Origin: Hirudo medicinalis
Lineage: Eukaryota > Annelida > Clitellata > Hirudinida > Hirudinidae
Length of the DNA: 64,000 bases
Assembly (NCBI GenBank): GCA_011800805.1
Contig: MPNW01000105.1
Location: 175,092 to 239,091 of the forward strand
Direction: 5' to 3'
Part shown: one piece after another, positions 47,199 through 61,111 of the stretch
Numbering within the stretch: the first letter of the stretch is position 1
Layout: each line of letters opens with the position of its first letter
The notes under the pieces: model-generated
What the model saw: the letters and a program-made list of their open reading frames with translations, nothing else
What the model was told of the DNA's origin: nothing
The model's database searches: none
Program-made: the position numbers and the translations under genes

Positions 47199-50100
47199 TC
47201 ATCAAAATTATTAATACTTGAAGACCATCTCTCCTAAACATTAAAATGAGTTGACAAACGATGGAATGGGAAAAAAGAACTGAACGAAAGAAAATCCTTG
47301 AGCATCCAGCAGCAACGTTCATTAATTGCATGAAAACGTGTTGCAAATTAAACTCATTTGGCACTTTCCCCAACTCGGAGGGTAATAGTTGACAACATTT
47401 TTAAGCCAGCAATTATATATTAAGTAACTTTTTTAACCGCAGGCAGGCATTCAAAACATAAAAACAAACAAGAAAGCACTGCAACACATGACTGGAAGTC
47501 GTCGTCAGACACCATAACGATTCTGGCTGACGCTATGACGCCTCTCGGAGTCAAACAGGAAGATCGTGAAAAGGCGATTTGAAGCTAGAACGCTTTCATC
47601 TCAATTACGAATGACATTAGAAATGATTGTCCTTCGAGTGGATCCTACCTTTGAAGCAAAGGGGCACCTCTTTCCTCGTGGCCCTCCTACCCCCGCAGTT
47701 GAGTTTGGCAGTGACCCACGTACTGCCCCTCTGCACGTGCTTCCACTCGCTAAGGTACCTCTGCAGAGGATCCCTCAGTATGGTGAAGTAGAAGTACCTG
47801 CATCGATATCGATTATTAATGTATTATCGTCGATTAATAATAATAATAATTTTGAAATAATTAAAATAAATAAACTAATCAACAAAGCATCATCAACCCC
47901 TGATGCATCTCCGTGTGCACAGACTGGAAATGCATAAATTGAAGGGAAGCATCCTGCTGAGGGAAGGAGCCAGAAAAGCATTCGGCATTCATCAATCTTG
48001 CCGACCGGGCGTGTTACCGGTTCTAAATTTCCGAATGCATGTGCACTTCCACATAGGACTGGCAAGTTTTTGAGGAGGAGTTTACTTTGAAGAATGTCTT
48101 TCGATAGCAGACATTAATCACAATCCGCCATGTCGATGACATGAGAACGATGTTGACAGTGATGATAATAATAAGATAGCCCTGTCGATGACTGGAGATG
48201 ATGACAAACAAAACGTAAATTCTTAATCATTCCAACGCCATGCAACAATTAGATATGATTAAAGATTAAAAGTACCCTCCCGCCCCAAGCACGACCTCAC
48301 ATTTTAAGGTGACATGCTCCACTACCCTCGCATGTACGCATTGAACCATCCAAACACATTCGCTGGGAGGAAATTTTATAGCGGCTGTCTCAGTTAATTT
48401 GGGCAAATTATTCTCGCGGTGCCATCTCGGGGTATATGTGCTGTGGCTGTGCAGTCGACATCTTCGAAAGTTACAGACTGCAACCACAAAAGTGCAACTA
48501 CATTCATACGTTCACTGAGGATTTTTAAATGGGATATAAGGACGCCGATATTTTCAGAATGTTTGAACGAGTGGAATTGAAAAACAAAACAAAAACTGAG
48601 ACACACCGAAGACATTCCGGAGACGGAAAAGAAGCTCAAGGAGTCATGCGTGGATCTGCGTCAGTCCTCGTCATAATCTCCCATGACTGGCGTGCAGATC
48701 GGACGTCGGAGAAAGTCGATTCGGAAAAGTAATGAGAACTTTTCCAGTAGGAAAAGCGGAAGTTATTTTCGGGTTAAAAATTAAACACGACATTGAAATA
48801 AACAGCACACGGGGAAAAATCCACCTCCGTCATTCCTTGTTCTCATTTCCAGTCAATCTTTTCCGGGCAACCGCGGATCAGCGACCGTGCCACGGTGATG
48901 CGACAGCTAGGGGGGTCGGGGGGTCGGTACACGGTCGTGCACGTCTGACCGGGCCAAAATTAAGCAAGTAAATTGGCCACGCCATCAGACCACCCGCAGC
49001 ACGTGATTTCGAAGATAATCAGGCTACTTAATTAACCCTGGCGGAGAGCCATTAGAATGTTCTCTCCCGTCTAATTAAAATCCAGTACGTCCCAATGGCA
49101 AGTAAGCGGTATAGATTGTAATTTTAACCCGTGTTACAACGTGCCATGATGAGGTAGAGGCGGTTAAAATAGGCCAACTTATCTTTTGACAAAATAATGT
49201 TCCGGCTCATTTGGAAAGTGTCGTTTGCAAAACTATTCCGTTGAGAGGATGGAATGAAAAGACTGTTGACATTCATCACAAATCAACGAGGGTGATTTAC
49301 GAGGGAGTATTCAATAAAAAAAATCGGAGGAGCAGCCGGTTGGACCTTTTGTCTCCGCAGAGGAGAATAAAGGACATTCACGGACAACCCCTGATTTATT
49401 CTCCTACTCCTATTTTTCCCCAATCAAGTGCATTTTGTCAACCTCTAGAGAATAAGCTGAAGTGAATCCAACGGCTAGCCAAAGTAGAATGCCAAGAGCG
49501 TGCTCTGCTTCTCCTCACCCTGGCATTAATCTGCCATCCTTGGTTTATGAAAATAACTTTTACCCATCGTCTAGGGTCAGGTATTGCGGGACTTAAAATT
49601 GCTCGCGAAGGCAATTTCTTTCTGCTTAGGATTTTGTTCGGACCGAGCGCTAGTAGATCAAGAAAGCAGTAAAATAATTTGCTGGGACAAATAAAGAGTC
49701 GATAAATGTGGGGGAAGTCAGAAAAAACACCCCTCTCGTGGCTCCCAAGTGGGTCGTAGACGTTTCTTGATCGATTGAATTTCCTTGGCCAACACCAGAA
49801 TTACACTCCGGAATCTCGACCGGCAAATCACCTCCGAACGGTGCTCCAGTCCCTCTGTTGAGCGCCAAAAAAATATTTTCTTTCCATCATTCAGGGGTTG
49901 GCCTTAAAACTTCGAAATCATTTTTAACATAGTGGTTTAGAGAGTGGCCGACCGACCGAGAGTACAGGTGAACGTTATTCTTCTTTCATCCAGCTGACAT
50001 AGCGTGCATTGTTGCTATTCTGTTATCGCCAAATAGTTCTTCAAGTCTACAGTCGTCCTCGAAAACTCTATTAGCGGCAAAAGCAGCCCCGAGCGAAGAA

Positions 50101-53100
50101 AGTGTGATTTTGTCGATTCGTCTTCTTAAATTCTGGCGCCCGCCAACATCGGAGTCGATATTTCTTCTCCTTCCTTCAAATGCTAATCAAGACACCTCAA
50201 CAGACGCTCGAAGGCTCCAGGGATCCATCGGACTATGCGTGAATATTCCAGGGTGTCGACGTCGGTCACGTGTGCTATTTGCAGTCGTGGAGACGTTTTA
50301 CCAGGAGATGAACATCGCAAGCGGTCAGAAACGACCAGGTTTGTTTGGTACGTGGACACGATAAAAATTTTCCTCACAAAAAAAAAACAACAACAAAACA
50401 AACACGGATCCAATACTCGCACACGATCAACTCGACAATCGGAAGATGAAGCCAATTTCAGCTCCAGTAATCGTTGCCATGGAAGCAGGAGATATTTCGA
50501 TTTCAAGGTTTATAAAAAAATGCCCACACAAATCATTGGCAGGTGCGACCGTGTAAACCGCGGCAGCTGTAAATGCGAACAGACCTTATGCTCGATCCAT
50601 TGGACCAAACGAGGGTCTGAGCTCCCAGTTCTGCCCAGCAGGTTTTTTAATCAACTCGAGAATATTACCGTCGACGACCGACGATTGATGATGGGTTGGT
50701 TGTGCACGATTTCTCGAAAGGAGGGAAAACTGGAGCAGACGTGATGGAGAGACGAGGCCCAAAGTATTAGCGACGCGGCAATAATTACACACTTTGCATG
50801 GCGGATGATGACGTTAATTGCATCGGCGAACTGCATGCATCATTTAGGCTGCAGTGACCATTGCGTGTCAATACGACATGCACTCCCTTCCTCCCGTTGT
50901 ATAAGTTTCTTGTTGAATGCTCAAAAAATAATCAAATATTTGGGAGACAAATGCGCAAAACTTCGTGAAAGTAATAACTAAAATAGGGTGATTCTTTCGA
51001 GCCGTTAAAAGAAAATTTATTCGACAAGAAGAGATTGAAGCACCTTTGATCCCACAAACGCGAGGAGGCCGTGAGAGGAAATTCGTCGTAAAGTATGCTG
51101 CGCCCAACGTTCTCAAACATCGGAGCAGGTATCGCACAGGTAACTGGACGATTAAACAACACAAAAAGAAAAAAAATAACGAAATTGGAAAAGAAAAAAA
51201 AAACACGAAAATATAACGAGCGGATTTGTCGTATAAAAAGAGGAAAATCCAAAATAAATTGCGGTCACATCGTGGAATGTCAGTTGTGATGCGAGCCAAC
51301 AAATCGTGAAAAATGGCAGGAAGTCTTCAGGACCCCCCAAAAGTTGATGCGGCGGACTTAAATTATTCGCATCAAAAGACTACAAATAAGTTCGGCTTAA
51401 GAATTATAAACCAGCTCGAAAATGATGAAATATAGAGGCCAACGGTGATCACTGCCAGTCTTTGTTTGGGCTAGTATTTTTTTCGTCCGACATAAAGGAA
51501 AATATGTTTAAGAGGTGGATTTGCTCTTTAAATCATTCCATTCCCGAATCCAGCCTCAAGTGGTATTCTTGGAGATTAAGGAAAAACGAATGCTTTTGAT
51601 TCTAGTGGACAGAACAAGCCCATCAATGATATCAGTAGGTTGGGAATGAATTCCTAGCGTAGGAACATCAATCAAAAAAAAGTCCCTTGCAAAATACACA
51701 GGCTGTCATTCGGACACAGACGTCAGCATCGACTGGGATGCGTTTATCTGTAAAATTGATAGCTTGGCCCCCTGAATACATATTTGACGCATCCATCTTA
51801 TTTCCAACTAAAAACATGCACAAATAAAATGAACTCTTGACACCGATGTGCCAAGGTCGTTGAGGATATTCGGGTCTTGTTTGAGTAACGAAGCTCGTTG
51901 TGCAATTCATGCGTAGGGTTCTAGATCCAATGAAAAGACAATATCCAGGAACCAAAGGCAAACCTAACAGATCCTCGACCGCGCAGAAAGAAGGATTTAT
52001 TTTATTTATTTATTTGTCCCTACACATGTAGAATCTAAACATCTGCTAAGCACCGAGCCATCGGACTATCAATAAAAGCAAATTAAACCTGCCGGCTAAT
52101 TAATGTAATGTGACGAAATAATTCTGCTGACGAGGAAGAGGAAGACGAAGAGGAGGAGGAGGGGGGAAGAGGGTGTTAATCAGAAGGACAGTTCAAGGTG
52201 GACGTGGAGAATGAATTGGCGCCAGTTACAATAATGTGACATAATACCTGGGGATCAATGCCTAATCCGTCAGATAAATCGCCAGGTGGTGTCCAACAAA
52301 TCAGGACCGAGGCTGAGGACAATCGGTCATAAAAACGTCAAAACGAGATCAAAGAAGAAGAGGAAGAAAGCGAAGAGCAGGAAATTGAAAAGATCGCCCG
52401 CCTCAAAATGTAAATCAGCCATCTAATTAACTAACAGCTCCACGGTCATGGTTGACATGACAGTAATCGAAATTGCGATTGAAAATATTAGTTCCACTCT
52501 GCTTGTTGCGCATTTTCACGGCGCCAGTGTTCGGATCGAGGATTTCTGGCGTTTATGCCAAAGATCGCTTGGAACGGGCATCTGAGTGGATGTCATATTG
52601 CCCGTGATGTCTCCAATGGATTCTGTTGCAGACACGCCAATTAAAAGCATTGCTTGCTTACCTGTCGAGATAAAACACCACCTTCGAGGGGAAGAAATGA
52701 GAGAAGTTTGTGCTTGAAATGAGTTTGCAGCTTGAAAATCATTGACAAAACATAAAAACATACTTTAAAGTTCACGAAAATAACCACGCATCCTAAAAGC
52801 GAGGGCGAATATTTAAAGCAATATCGTAATAAAAAAAAAACTAATTACATAAAGGCAGACGACAAAACCGTGACGGTTGCAGGCAGGTCCGTCTCTTAAG
52901 TAATTTTCCATTCACCATTCAGTGCACTTATGCGAATGAGGCGCTAAAAAGATCTAAATATGGAAACGAAATTTCTCCAGATGTGAATTTTTCTTGTTTT
53001 GAGAAAAGAAATTGTTTTTGTTTCTGAAGTAAAAACATGCCAATCTCGAGTAGACAAGCGAACAGGTCTTTGTCTTCTGATCACAGCGATACCGGGAAAT

Positions 53101-56100
53101 AGATGAATATTATAGTACGTACACACAAATAATACTCGTAACATTCGAAACAGGTGATTATTGCGGTCAGCAAATGATTATGTTTGTTTTTTGTTCTCTT
53201 TCAAACAAAAATTAAAACCACGCCGACGACGCTCCGAAACAAACCAATCTGGGCAACGATGTAGACTTAACGAGGAATTCTAAAAATGCTTTGAAAAATG
53301 AGAAAAGCAAATGAGAAAAATATAGACTGGAAATCCCCCTGTATCTAATTTCTCTTCAACCCTGGTACGAGGAGAATATAAATAAGCGGATGAAAACATA
53401 AGTGACATCATTTCAATGAATCCGAGAAATATCAAGATCGATAGCTTGGAAGAATGGGGCATGAAAATGTTCCCCTACTTAAAAAGAGATGAGGTCATGC
53501 CCTCAGTCCTGTTGACGGAACTTTCTTGGAGCGTTACTCCACACTCTGACGTAACAACAGCAACACAGCAAACAGGTAGGAGAAGCAGCTTTTTGCAATG
53601 CTAGAAGGAGTTTTAGATCTTTCAGAAATCACATTTCCTATCTCCCCATCTCAACTCATCTCAACTCGAGTCTACTCATATCCTTCATAATGCTTCGGAT
53701 TATTATGTAATATTGTAACCTTAATTACAACGTCGTTTGAAGGCATAAATTAAACTCAGAACAATTTATCTAATTCCTGTTTTTTATTGTTCATCCTGGA
53801 CAGGCTATTTGTTTTGACCGAAGATAAATGGCAGGCATTCGTTTGAGATGTCGTCAATAATAAATATTTGAGGAAGGAAGTTTAATCGCATTTTAATGCT
53901 TGGAGTTTGAACACCGGAGCAAGGAAGGTGTTATCAAGCCGAAATAGAAATAAAGAGGCAAACTTTCTGCTCCTCTCCCGAGTTATAAAGGTGTGTGCGA
54001 GGTCGGATCACACCCCAGGAGTTCAGATGAAACAGTTGCCTGCAAATTACTTGACACTCATCGCTCCAGAGATAGAAACTAAAATTACAACCAAGAAAAG
54101 AAACAATTAGTCAAGTTCTCGAGCGAGTGTCGACATCCGAAGGCTAAACTAGGAGCGGAGAAAGTACAATTTCGAATGTTATCAACAACGTTGGAGCGAG
54201 AACCGGCCGTAAGCGGAAGTCGACATTCTATTGTCTTATTATTGCTTATTAGTGTCGCAAGGAGAACATCTAAACTCGTTTAAACCGAGTTAAAGTGATT
54301 TTGTATTTTATCACTTACCAATGAAATAATTCATCGAATGACATTATCCAACTTTTATCACATTCGGTTGCGTTGAAGCACAAATCATTTCACGAGGACA
54401 CACGTACAGCAGCTAAAAATTTCCAATTGAAATTTTGTCAGAGATCCAGCATCAATGCAATCTAGAGACAAAAAAAACACAATTCATAAAACGAAAGATA
54501 AAAAAAAGCCCCACAAATAACTCTCGCAACATTAACCTTTTTAAATGCGGTCTCATTTCTGAAAATGTATTTTGCAGAGGAGAATATGGAAAATAAAATA
54601 ATAAACATCCGCCAAGGAAAGACATCATCCGGACATTTAGAACAAAGAATCGAGAGAAGAATGTATTCATCCTCATCCTCCTCCATTCGAAATTGGTTAA
54701 GCAGGGATGTACGACCGGACGCAAAGTCCACCGAAGTCTTCAATCAGTGTCGACATGTCTGTGCCCTTAAAACTTCCATCAAATGATCCCGGTAGAAATT
54801 TAATGTTGTAAAATTGTTAACATCTCGAGCACTGTACGTATTTGGAGCAAACGAGAAATTTTTTTCAACAACAACAACGACAACGACGAGGAGGAGGAGG
54901 AGGAGGAGGAGGAGGAGGCAGTGAATGGGAAGAGATTTCCGTTTGCAACAAGAAACTACAATGAGATTTCTGTTTTTTTTACCTCGCAATTTAAAACCTC
55001 CTCGCATAAATAGGAGCTTATTCTAAATAGTTTATGCCCGGAATCTTAAAAATTTTATGGCCCGAATGAAAAGGTGATTTAACGAGGGAAGAATTTCCAG
55101 CAATACTCAAGTATTAAGAGTCGTCTGCCTCATCCCTAAATCCCCTCTATTAACGTGCTGATGGCCACATTCAACGGAAGCCTTCAACAGCGTCGTCGGG
55201 TTCCTGCGACGTGAAAAAGACCGGTGGTTCCTAGGTTGGAGTGGAATACAATCAATGATGTAAATGAGCGCCACTTAGCCGTCGATCCGCAGATGAAATT
55301 CAACCTGAAAACGAGCTCATGGAACGGAGAAGAGAGATCGAGATAATAAGAGAGATGGATGGGAGGAAATGTTGGCTTCCAATCGGGAAAGCAGTTATTA
55401 AAAATTGGCAATGAAATGCAATTTGGGGGGTCCAATGCATAAACAAACATTAGGAAGACGCGGGCTGGAGGGTTGTTGTTTTAGTGCCTCCTCTGGAAAG
55501 AATTACGACATCATGCCGATACCTCGTGCAAAGCCCCCGCTAATGAAGCGTAATGAAAGCAAATATGACGCTTAATCTGGTTCCTATGCATTGTTCCTAT
55601 GAAGACGCTCTTCTTGGACGCCTTTGAAGCTGCAGTAAGTAGCTCAGGTGCAGACCACCGTAGGAATTATTACACCACTCTGGGTCCTAAAGTAGCTATT
55701 TGTCGAGAGCACTAGACAATGGACAATTAAAGCCCAAGAAATGGCATCGTTACCTTCTCATAAATATTTCTCAGAGTCAGATTAGATTCTTTGTTTAAAA
55801 TAATTATTCCCGAGCATAAATAAGAAGGCAAATGAAGTTGTTTAAGAGTCCCCTCAAAGTGGCCTTTATATTGCGCTTTATTGATTGCCCCATCTCCGGT
55901 TTGAATTGCCAGCCATGACTGATGGCAGTTCATATTTCTCTCCGAGATAAATCATCTCATAGCATAGGGGGCGATAGATTAGCAGGACAGTGAATAGAGA
56001 TGATTTTCGCAAAATGATTCCTCATTCAGTTCTCCTGAGATCACTTAACTGCCGAACATGAAAGAAATTCCATCGTGGAAAATGCATTCACCCTGATAAA

Positions 56101-59100
56101 AACACGGGTACTTGTTAATCGTCAGCTTTGTCTTTGAACGCGCCCACATTAAAAGAGTAATTAAAAGCTGAGCAAAAATGTTTCAAATGCAAACACCCCA
56201 AAGCAAAAAAAAAAGATTTCCATAAATAAACTTTCGGCTAATGCGGGCAAATTTTGAGAGAAAAGCTGGATAACTCGAGGCCAATGCCTTCCATTGATGC
56301 ATCAATCTTCAAGTTAGATGGATGCAAAACGCTTCCGTAATTTGGCACGAGTCCCGGTTTTTTCTGAATACTTAAATTTTAATCACCGATATTTTTGTCT
56401 GGAACCGCCATTAACGTCGAATACGCTGAAGACCAGGAGGATCAAAGCAACGTCTGTTTCCTTGTTAGGAGTGATTGAACATTCAGTCGATCAACATCAA
56501 TTTATCAACAAAATTATTTCATTAATCAAGAATTCATTACGGTTCTTGTAAGCTTCAGTCAGAATTTGATTGAGATGATAAGCCGATGTGAATTGGAGAG
56601 TATAAAAAGAAGAAGCAGTCTTCATTAAGAAATGCAATAGTCGCGCAAAAAATCTGGAGTAACTGCGTAATTTAATATTCACTCGAGCGAAGGTCCATAA
56701 TGCGATGGGGAGTGAGAACAGTTAGAATCGTGGAGCTCGCACCAGTTAACCGCAGTGCCCATCGGGGCGTGTCAGCAGCTCAACGAACAAAACGACGACG
56801 ACACTCTCTCGATACATTCCAAAGAAACATCTGAGCAAATGTTTCCAATTCTCATCGTCAGATGGGCACTTACATTAGACCTTCTCTTGAGAGTCAAGAG
56901 GAATACAAATTGACGGATGATGGGGAGTAATTATCAAAGTGGTGGATTCTCAACGATATTTTAAAAGAAAGTTCAAAAACTACCGGCAACGATTCTCAGA
57001 ACGTGCGCATCCCGATACTTTTGATAACGTTCGGAGAAAACAGTGGATCTAAAGCCATCGTAAACCGCAAGTATTAATAATCTTAAGAAGCGTTGAGAAG
57101 CTACAACGGAAGAGGTAAGCGGGACAATAAAGAAAATAAAGATAATATGATGAAACTCTGCTGAGGCTTAACAAGGGCGCCCCTAGAATATTAAACGCAG
57201 TTTTGTAAGCATAGGCATAAGAATCAGGTCGTCTGAATAGAATGTGAACCCAAGAATATGAACATTGAGTTATTAAAAAAAAACAAAAAACAATTGCAAT
57301 ATTTTTAGCACTTCTGAGGAAGACAAGAAATAGAAATAGAAGAAAAACAGTAGATAATGTGCTAATGTTTGGCAACCATTGATGACAGGATTACAGAATT
57401 AATGATCAGCTACAAGTTCATTAAAATATCTTTAAAAAATTTTACCAATATTCAAGCAGGCAATCTATGACTGATGAATCAGAAGTATTTTACTGAAGAA
57501 GATATGATGGGAAAACAATGGAAAAAAGAGAAGAGACGACTTAGCTCTATTGAACAACTGTAAAATCTGTTATGCTGTACTAAAGCAAACATAAAGTCTA
57601 CCATAAAATTGGCCTGGTTTTGTTTTTATGCCATACATTTTTCAGAGAAGAAATTGACAAATCTCCTTTGTAAATATTACATTTAATTCTAAAATTGTAA
57701 GAGCAATATTTCTCCCCAGGTATCTCCAAGAGAATTACAAATTGATAAAGAAGAATTTTTAATTTTCCATTACAAAGCAGAAGATGAATTGTGCCTTCCT
57801 CTCGCTTAAACAATGAATGTTCAGCTGGTGTTAAGTTCTAGAAACTCCCCTTAATGCAGCAAGAAAAACAACAGACATCATGAAATGTGATCGCTGAATA
57901 TTACCACTCCCTCAGAGTTTGGTGCTCAAGGTAACAAAGTTAATTCAGTAACTAGTTTGTATGAAAGAGTGGTACAAGTACAAACTCAAAACCATTTTAA
58001 ATGAAAGTAGTTGCCAGGTGAATGATGGATTAATGTTAGCAAGTTGGTTGTAACTTCTAGCCATAACCTTCTCAAAAAATAATCAGGAGCATGATTTTCA
58101 AGAAAAAAATTAGGAGCACATTTATAAAAAAAAAAGGTTAAAGTGATTGTTTCAAAATAACAACGACACAACAAAAATCAATGTTTCAATCATTCGTAGG
58201 AGCTCCGATCCAAGTAGAGCCGCTTCCTCTGATACGTCAATAACTTTCCTTAGCTGATTTAGATGGATGTAAAATTATACCACAAATGTGCTTAGCGTGC
58301 CCCATCCGTGAAAGAAAATCTAGTCCATAAAATGGTTAAAAACTATCGAAATAAATATTCTGATGAGAAATTTCATAAGGAAGCCTCACATAACTTGATA
58401 TAAATTATTGCCATTTTTAAGTGCGGGTGAAAAAAGTTAAAGGCGACATTCAGGTCACACGTTAAAACATCCTCTTTAAGTGCACAAACCCGGCCTTCGA
58501 CCTTCCAGATAGATTGAGCACTTGTTAGAAAATGTTTGATGTAATCAGCCACATTTGTTAAAGTGCAACTTGAAGGTTTCAATGGCTTGGAATAAGGAAA
58601 GTAAAATCGATAGAAGTGGAGATTCATAAATGCTGTGGGAGTTGAGGACACCGAATATGTTTGCAAAAAAGAGTAAGCAACACAATCTCAAGATGGCTGT
58701 TTGATGAGGAATAAAAGACACTTCAAACACAACTACGGTCGTGCACATCAAGGAAAAAATAAATTTCTGTTTACATTTGGAAAACGTTCCCTTAGTCGAT
58801 CCTTAATGGTTTACCTTGTGGAGTTGAATTCAGACAGCTAATGGCTTGCCATTAATAGGATGTTTGAAAGATACTCACCAAATTAAGAAGTATTATTAGG
58901 AGAAGTATTACTTATCATTATTTGCTTAGAGTTGAATAAAAGTAGCTAACCAAGCAGAAATTGTTCAATATATTCTGAAACATGACTTAAGTTGACTACG
59001 AAGAACTTCCGACCTCAGCAAAACAACACACTTTCAAAATAATAACAAACCCGATCTTCAAACCCATCTCAGTTGAGAAAGTTAAAATCTCAAAGTGAAA

Positions 59101-60006
59101 TCTCAAATCACTGATAGGATATTTACACACGGTTAGTTCCACAGACAGGCTGACTCCAACAAACTGGGACCCCATTGATTGTTCCCTAGAGAGGCATTCA
59201 ATGATTCTCAATTTATCTTCAACTGCTATTTTTCCCATCGGTTATGACTTTGTTTAGATTTCTATTTTATTGTTCCAAGAGCTAATTTTCGACTTCCGAT
59301 TGTCCAATAAAAACTTTATTGATAAAATATTTTTCCGGGAATTCCGCTAGCAATGTTATTTTAGAATTTAATTCTTTCTCGACATCTGACCTTAATCTCG
59401 CCAATTTCATATTGATGGTTTCGAATCAGACGACAAATCAGGAATTGTGCTTAGAAATTCAAGCATCAAGTGGGCGTCATTTCCCTTAGATAATTCATCA
59501 TCATCATCATCATCGCCATCATCCTCGTCATCATTAATTAGAAATTCTTAAAACGTTACAAAAAGCTGGACGGTGCTCTCATAACTGAGTTCGAAACCGT
59601 GTTACCATCGTGAGAGGCGAAAGTCTTAGCTATGCGAGAGCGCGTTCCAATTTGAAAAAATGCCCGGGTATTATATGTGGAGGAGGCAGAATAGTTTGTG
59701 TGCTAACGGGGTGGGCTGCAGGGATGCATCCCCGTCTTTTGGGCCGATGCAAACACACATCTGCATGACTCACACCACTCAACCGAACACAATGAGACGC
59801 AGGACTGTTCTACCCCAACATCCCGCTAACATCGATTTGCTGAGAGCACCAACACAACCAACTACTTTCACTCATCGAATAAAAGTCAACAAAATGAAAT
59901 AAAGGGAGCTGTATATTCATCGTCTTCTCATCATCACTACCATAACCCGTATCACCATTATTCTCATCAGCAGCAGCACCATCATCATCGTCACGAGCAT
60001 CACTGC

Positions 60007-60047
<41 letters not shown>

Positions 60048-61111
60048 CATCCCTGTAATTATTTTCATCATCACAACTTTCAGATGCTAGTCTCACCCTT
60101 GAGACACAATGTTTTTCATACAACTTGTTCCAACAGAAATCTTTCAAAGTTTAATTTGAATTTTCATTTAGATTCAACTTCTCCTCACTTCCATTCTAAT
60201 TGCCTTGTTGAGACATGGAAGGAGATAAGAATCCATGAAAATTGAATGTTAAAAATAAACAGAAATAAATAAATACAATTCTGTTGAACGTAGCGAGAAT
60301 CAGTATATAGAGAGCAACTGCGAGCTACACCGAAAGCATAATATCCCAATAAAGAAGGATTCAAGCATTGTAGGGAAGGATTTTTTTGATCATGGTTGTG
60401 CATAAATTGAGGAAATGAAACAAAAAAATGTAAGAAAAAACAATGTCAGTACACAACCACAGCAATTACTCAGAGCAAGAAGTACAATCCGCACAGGTGC
60501 AAGAAGCAATTTGTGATTGACTTTGTAATTATAAAATTATGAATGAAATTTTTTTTAAAACTCTGATGAAAAATTTTAAATAAAAAGAAAATTAAAAACC
60601 TGCGTCTTCTTTCAATTCCGTCGACTCTGTTGAGGTAACCAGGAACACAGTCATGAAGTTCAGTCCAATCAGCATGCAGACCACAAACCCAACCATTGGA
60701 ATGTCTGCTGATAATCCACAAGTAGTTTTTCGATGTTCTGCAATCACATCTCTTTCGATTTTCAAAACACACACAAGGTTCTTTAAGACTGGTGTTTTTA
60801 ACCAGATTTAGGCCAAAATTTGTTCCTCCAGTCTTTTGTATGTGCAGAAATACAAAGACATCTGTGTCTTGATTGAATTCAAAATGCTTGTCCAAATCTT
60901 CCTCAGAAAAATTATTTACAGCATTCAAGTAGCTCAGAGATTTGTATTGATGTTCAACAAGAGTTTCAGAGCTCACTGATGAATTCCATGAACATTTCTT
61001 CTCAGAACAAAAACAATCTAGAAGCAGAAAACCCGCTATGAAAAATACAAAAGTAATTACAGCGAGACACTTAATTTTTGTCTTTCTGCGATCAAATACT
61101 TTCCAAAACAT
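44388..61111 (-). CDS. HS6ST: Heparan sulfate 6-O-sulfotransferase
   Basis: Golgi type II enzyme moving sulfate from PAPS to the 6-O of glucosamine in heparan sulfate. Four exons in phase, 517 residues: 61111-60600, 47797-47649, 45380-45155, 45054-44388. A membrane anchor lies at about 15-33. The PAPS 5'-phosphosulfate loop is HIQKTGGTNFG (90-100), and CGLHADWTEL (143-152) carries the conserved His region. Exon 2 gives the 3'-phosphate motif in LRDPLQRYLSEWKHVQRG. Exon 3 has NNRQ-like NLAHNRQTRMVADLRLVGCY and AFFGLTEYQ. Exon 4 ends the domain (ALDFELYSYARDLF), then adds about 150 residues of low-complexity acidic tail (GYGYNDDDND region). Intron 1 is about 12.8 kb, far longer than any other intron here; intron 2 holds a LINE fragment and the assembly gap. 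Confidence 0.93.
45662..45770. repeat. AAC/AAT microsatellite
   Basis: Nearly continuous AAC/AAT triplets, ending at an ambiguous base (45771), in HS6ST intron 2. The undetermined base suggests assembly difficulty at the repeat. Confidence 0.9.
45800..46554 (+). pseudogene. Non-LTR reverse-transcriptase fragment
   Basis: In shifting plus-strand frames: RPISFTSSCCHAMEQVINK, DNLISPDQNGFLNMRSTSTNL, then DIIYFDFKETSTQ (the expected FDKAFD-type region is altered), then RDLGFLIDSKLTFKAHI and a closing AFIRLCLILKCF. These are the ordered motifs of a Jockey/CR1-like reverse transcriptase, but the middle is deleted and frameshifted and the YADD catalytic block is lost (only a FADDIK-like stretch, FADDIKLYS, near 46225). 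It is antisense to HS6ST, inside intron 2, and runs into the gap. Confidence 0.75.
46555..46769. other. Assembly gap (215 N)
   Basis: Run of undetermined bases directly after the reverse-transcriptase fragment; the missing part is probably more of that element. Confidence 1.
46844..46910. repeat. AAT/GAT microsatellite
   Basis: Triplet repeat on the right-hand side of the gap. A short plus-strand frame following it (to 47053) is not assigned. Confidence 0.8.
47100..47197. repeat. CAT/TTA microsatellite
   Basis: TCATCATCGTCGTC passing into a run of TTA triplets, in HS6ST intron 2. Confidence 0.85.
54884..54918. repeat. GAG/CTC microsatellite
   Basis: GAGGAGGAG run after a short CAACAACGAC tract, within HS6ST intron 1. 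Confidence 0.9.
59568..59643 (-). repeat. tRNA-Glu-derived SINE-like repeat, copy 1
   Basis: The minus strand reads CTAAGACTTTCGCCTCTCACGATGG... then GGTTTCGAA, ending TATGAGAGCACCGTCC. It is a decayed version of the copy at 63024-63103, sharing the CCTCTCAC anticodon-loop segment, the T-arm and the 3' extension GCACCGTCC. About 8-10 nt of the D arm are missing, so it is not a functional tRNA. Confidence 0.55.
59930..60050. repeat. ATC/CAT microsatellite
   Basis: Interrupted CAT/ATC triplets with a pure stretch at about 60008-60047, in HS6ST intron 1. Confidence 0.9.

Larger units (their letters stand above)
47798..60599 (-). other. HS6ST intron 1, about 12.8 kb
   Basis: No exon that fits the sulfotransferase and no other recognisable gene was found on either strand. 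It is less AT-rich than the 12-20 kb part of the window. Short frames (for example 50235-50744 plus) lack any family motif. It contains a GAG run (about 54884-54918), ATC runs (59497-59533, 59930-60050) and a tRNA-derived repeat (59568-59643). Long introns in signalling and matrix-modifying genes often hold enhancers; that is inference only. Confidence 0.5.

Noticed and set aside
50235..50744. 169-codon plus-strand frame in HS6ST intron 1
   Set aside because: Basic, Lys/Arg-rich translation without a domain; several frames overlap in both directions, as expected by chance in a less AT-rich intron.
60592..60774. Short minus-strand frame inside HS6ST exon 1
   Set aside because: Out-of-frame shadow of the real first exon with its membrane anchor and PAPS loop.
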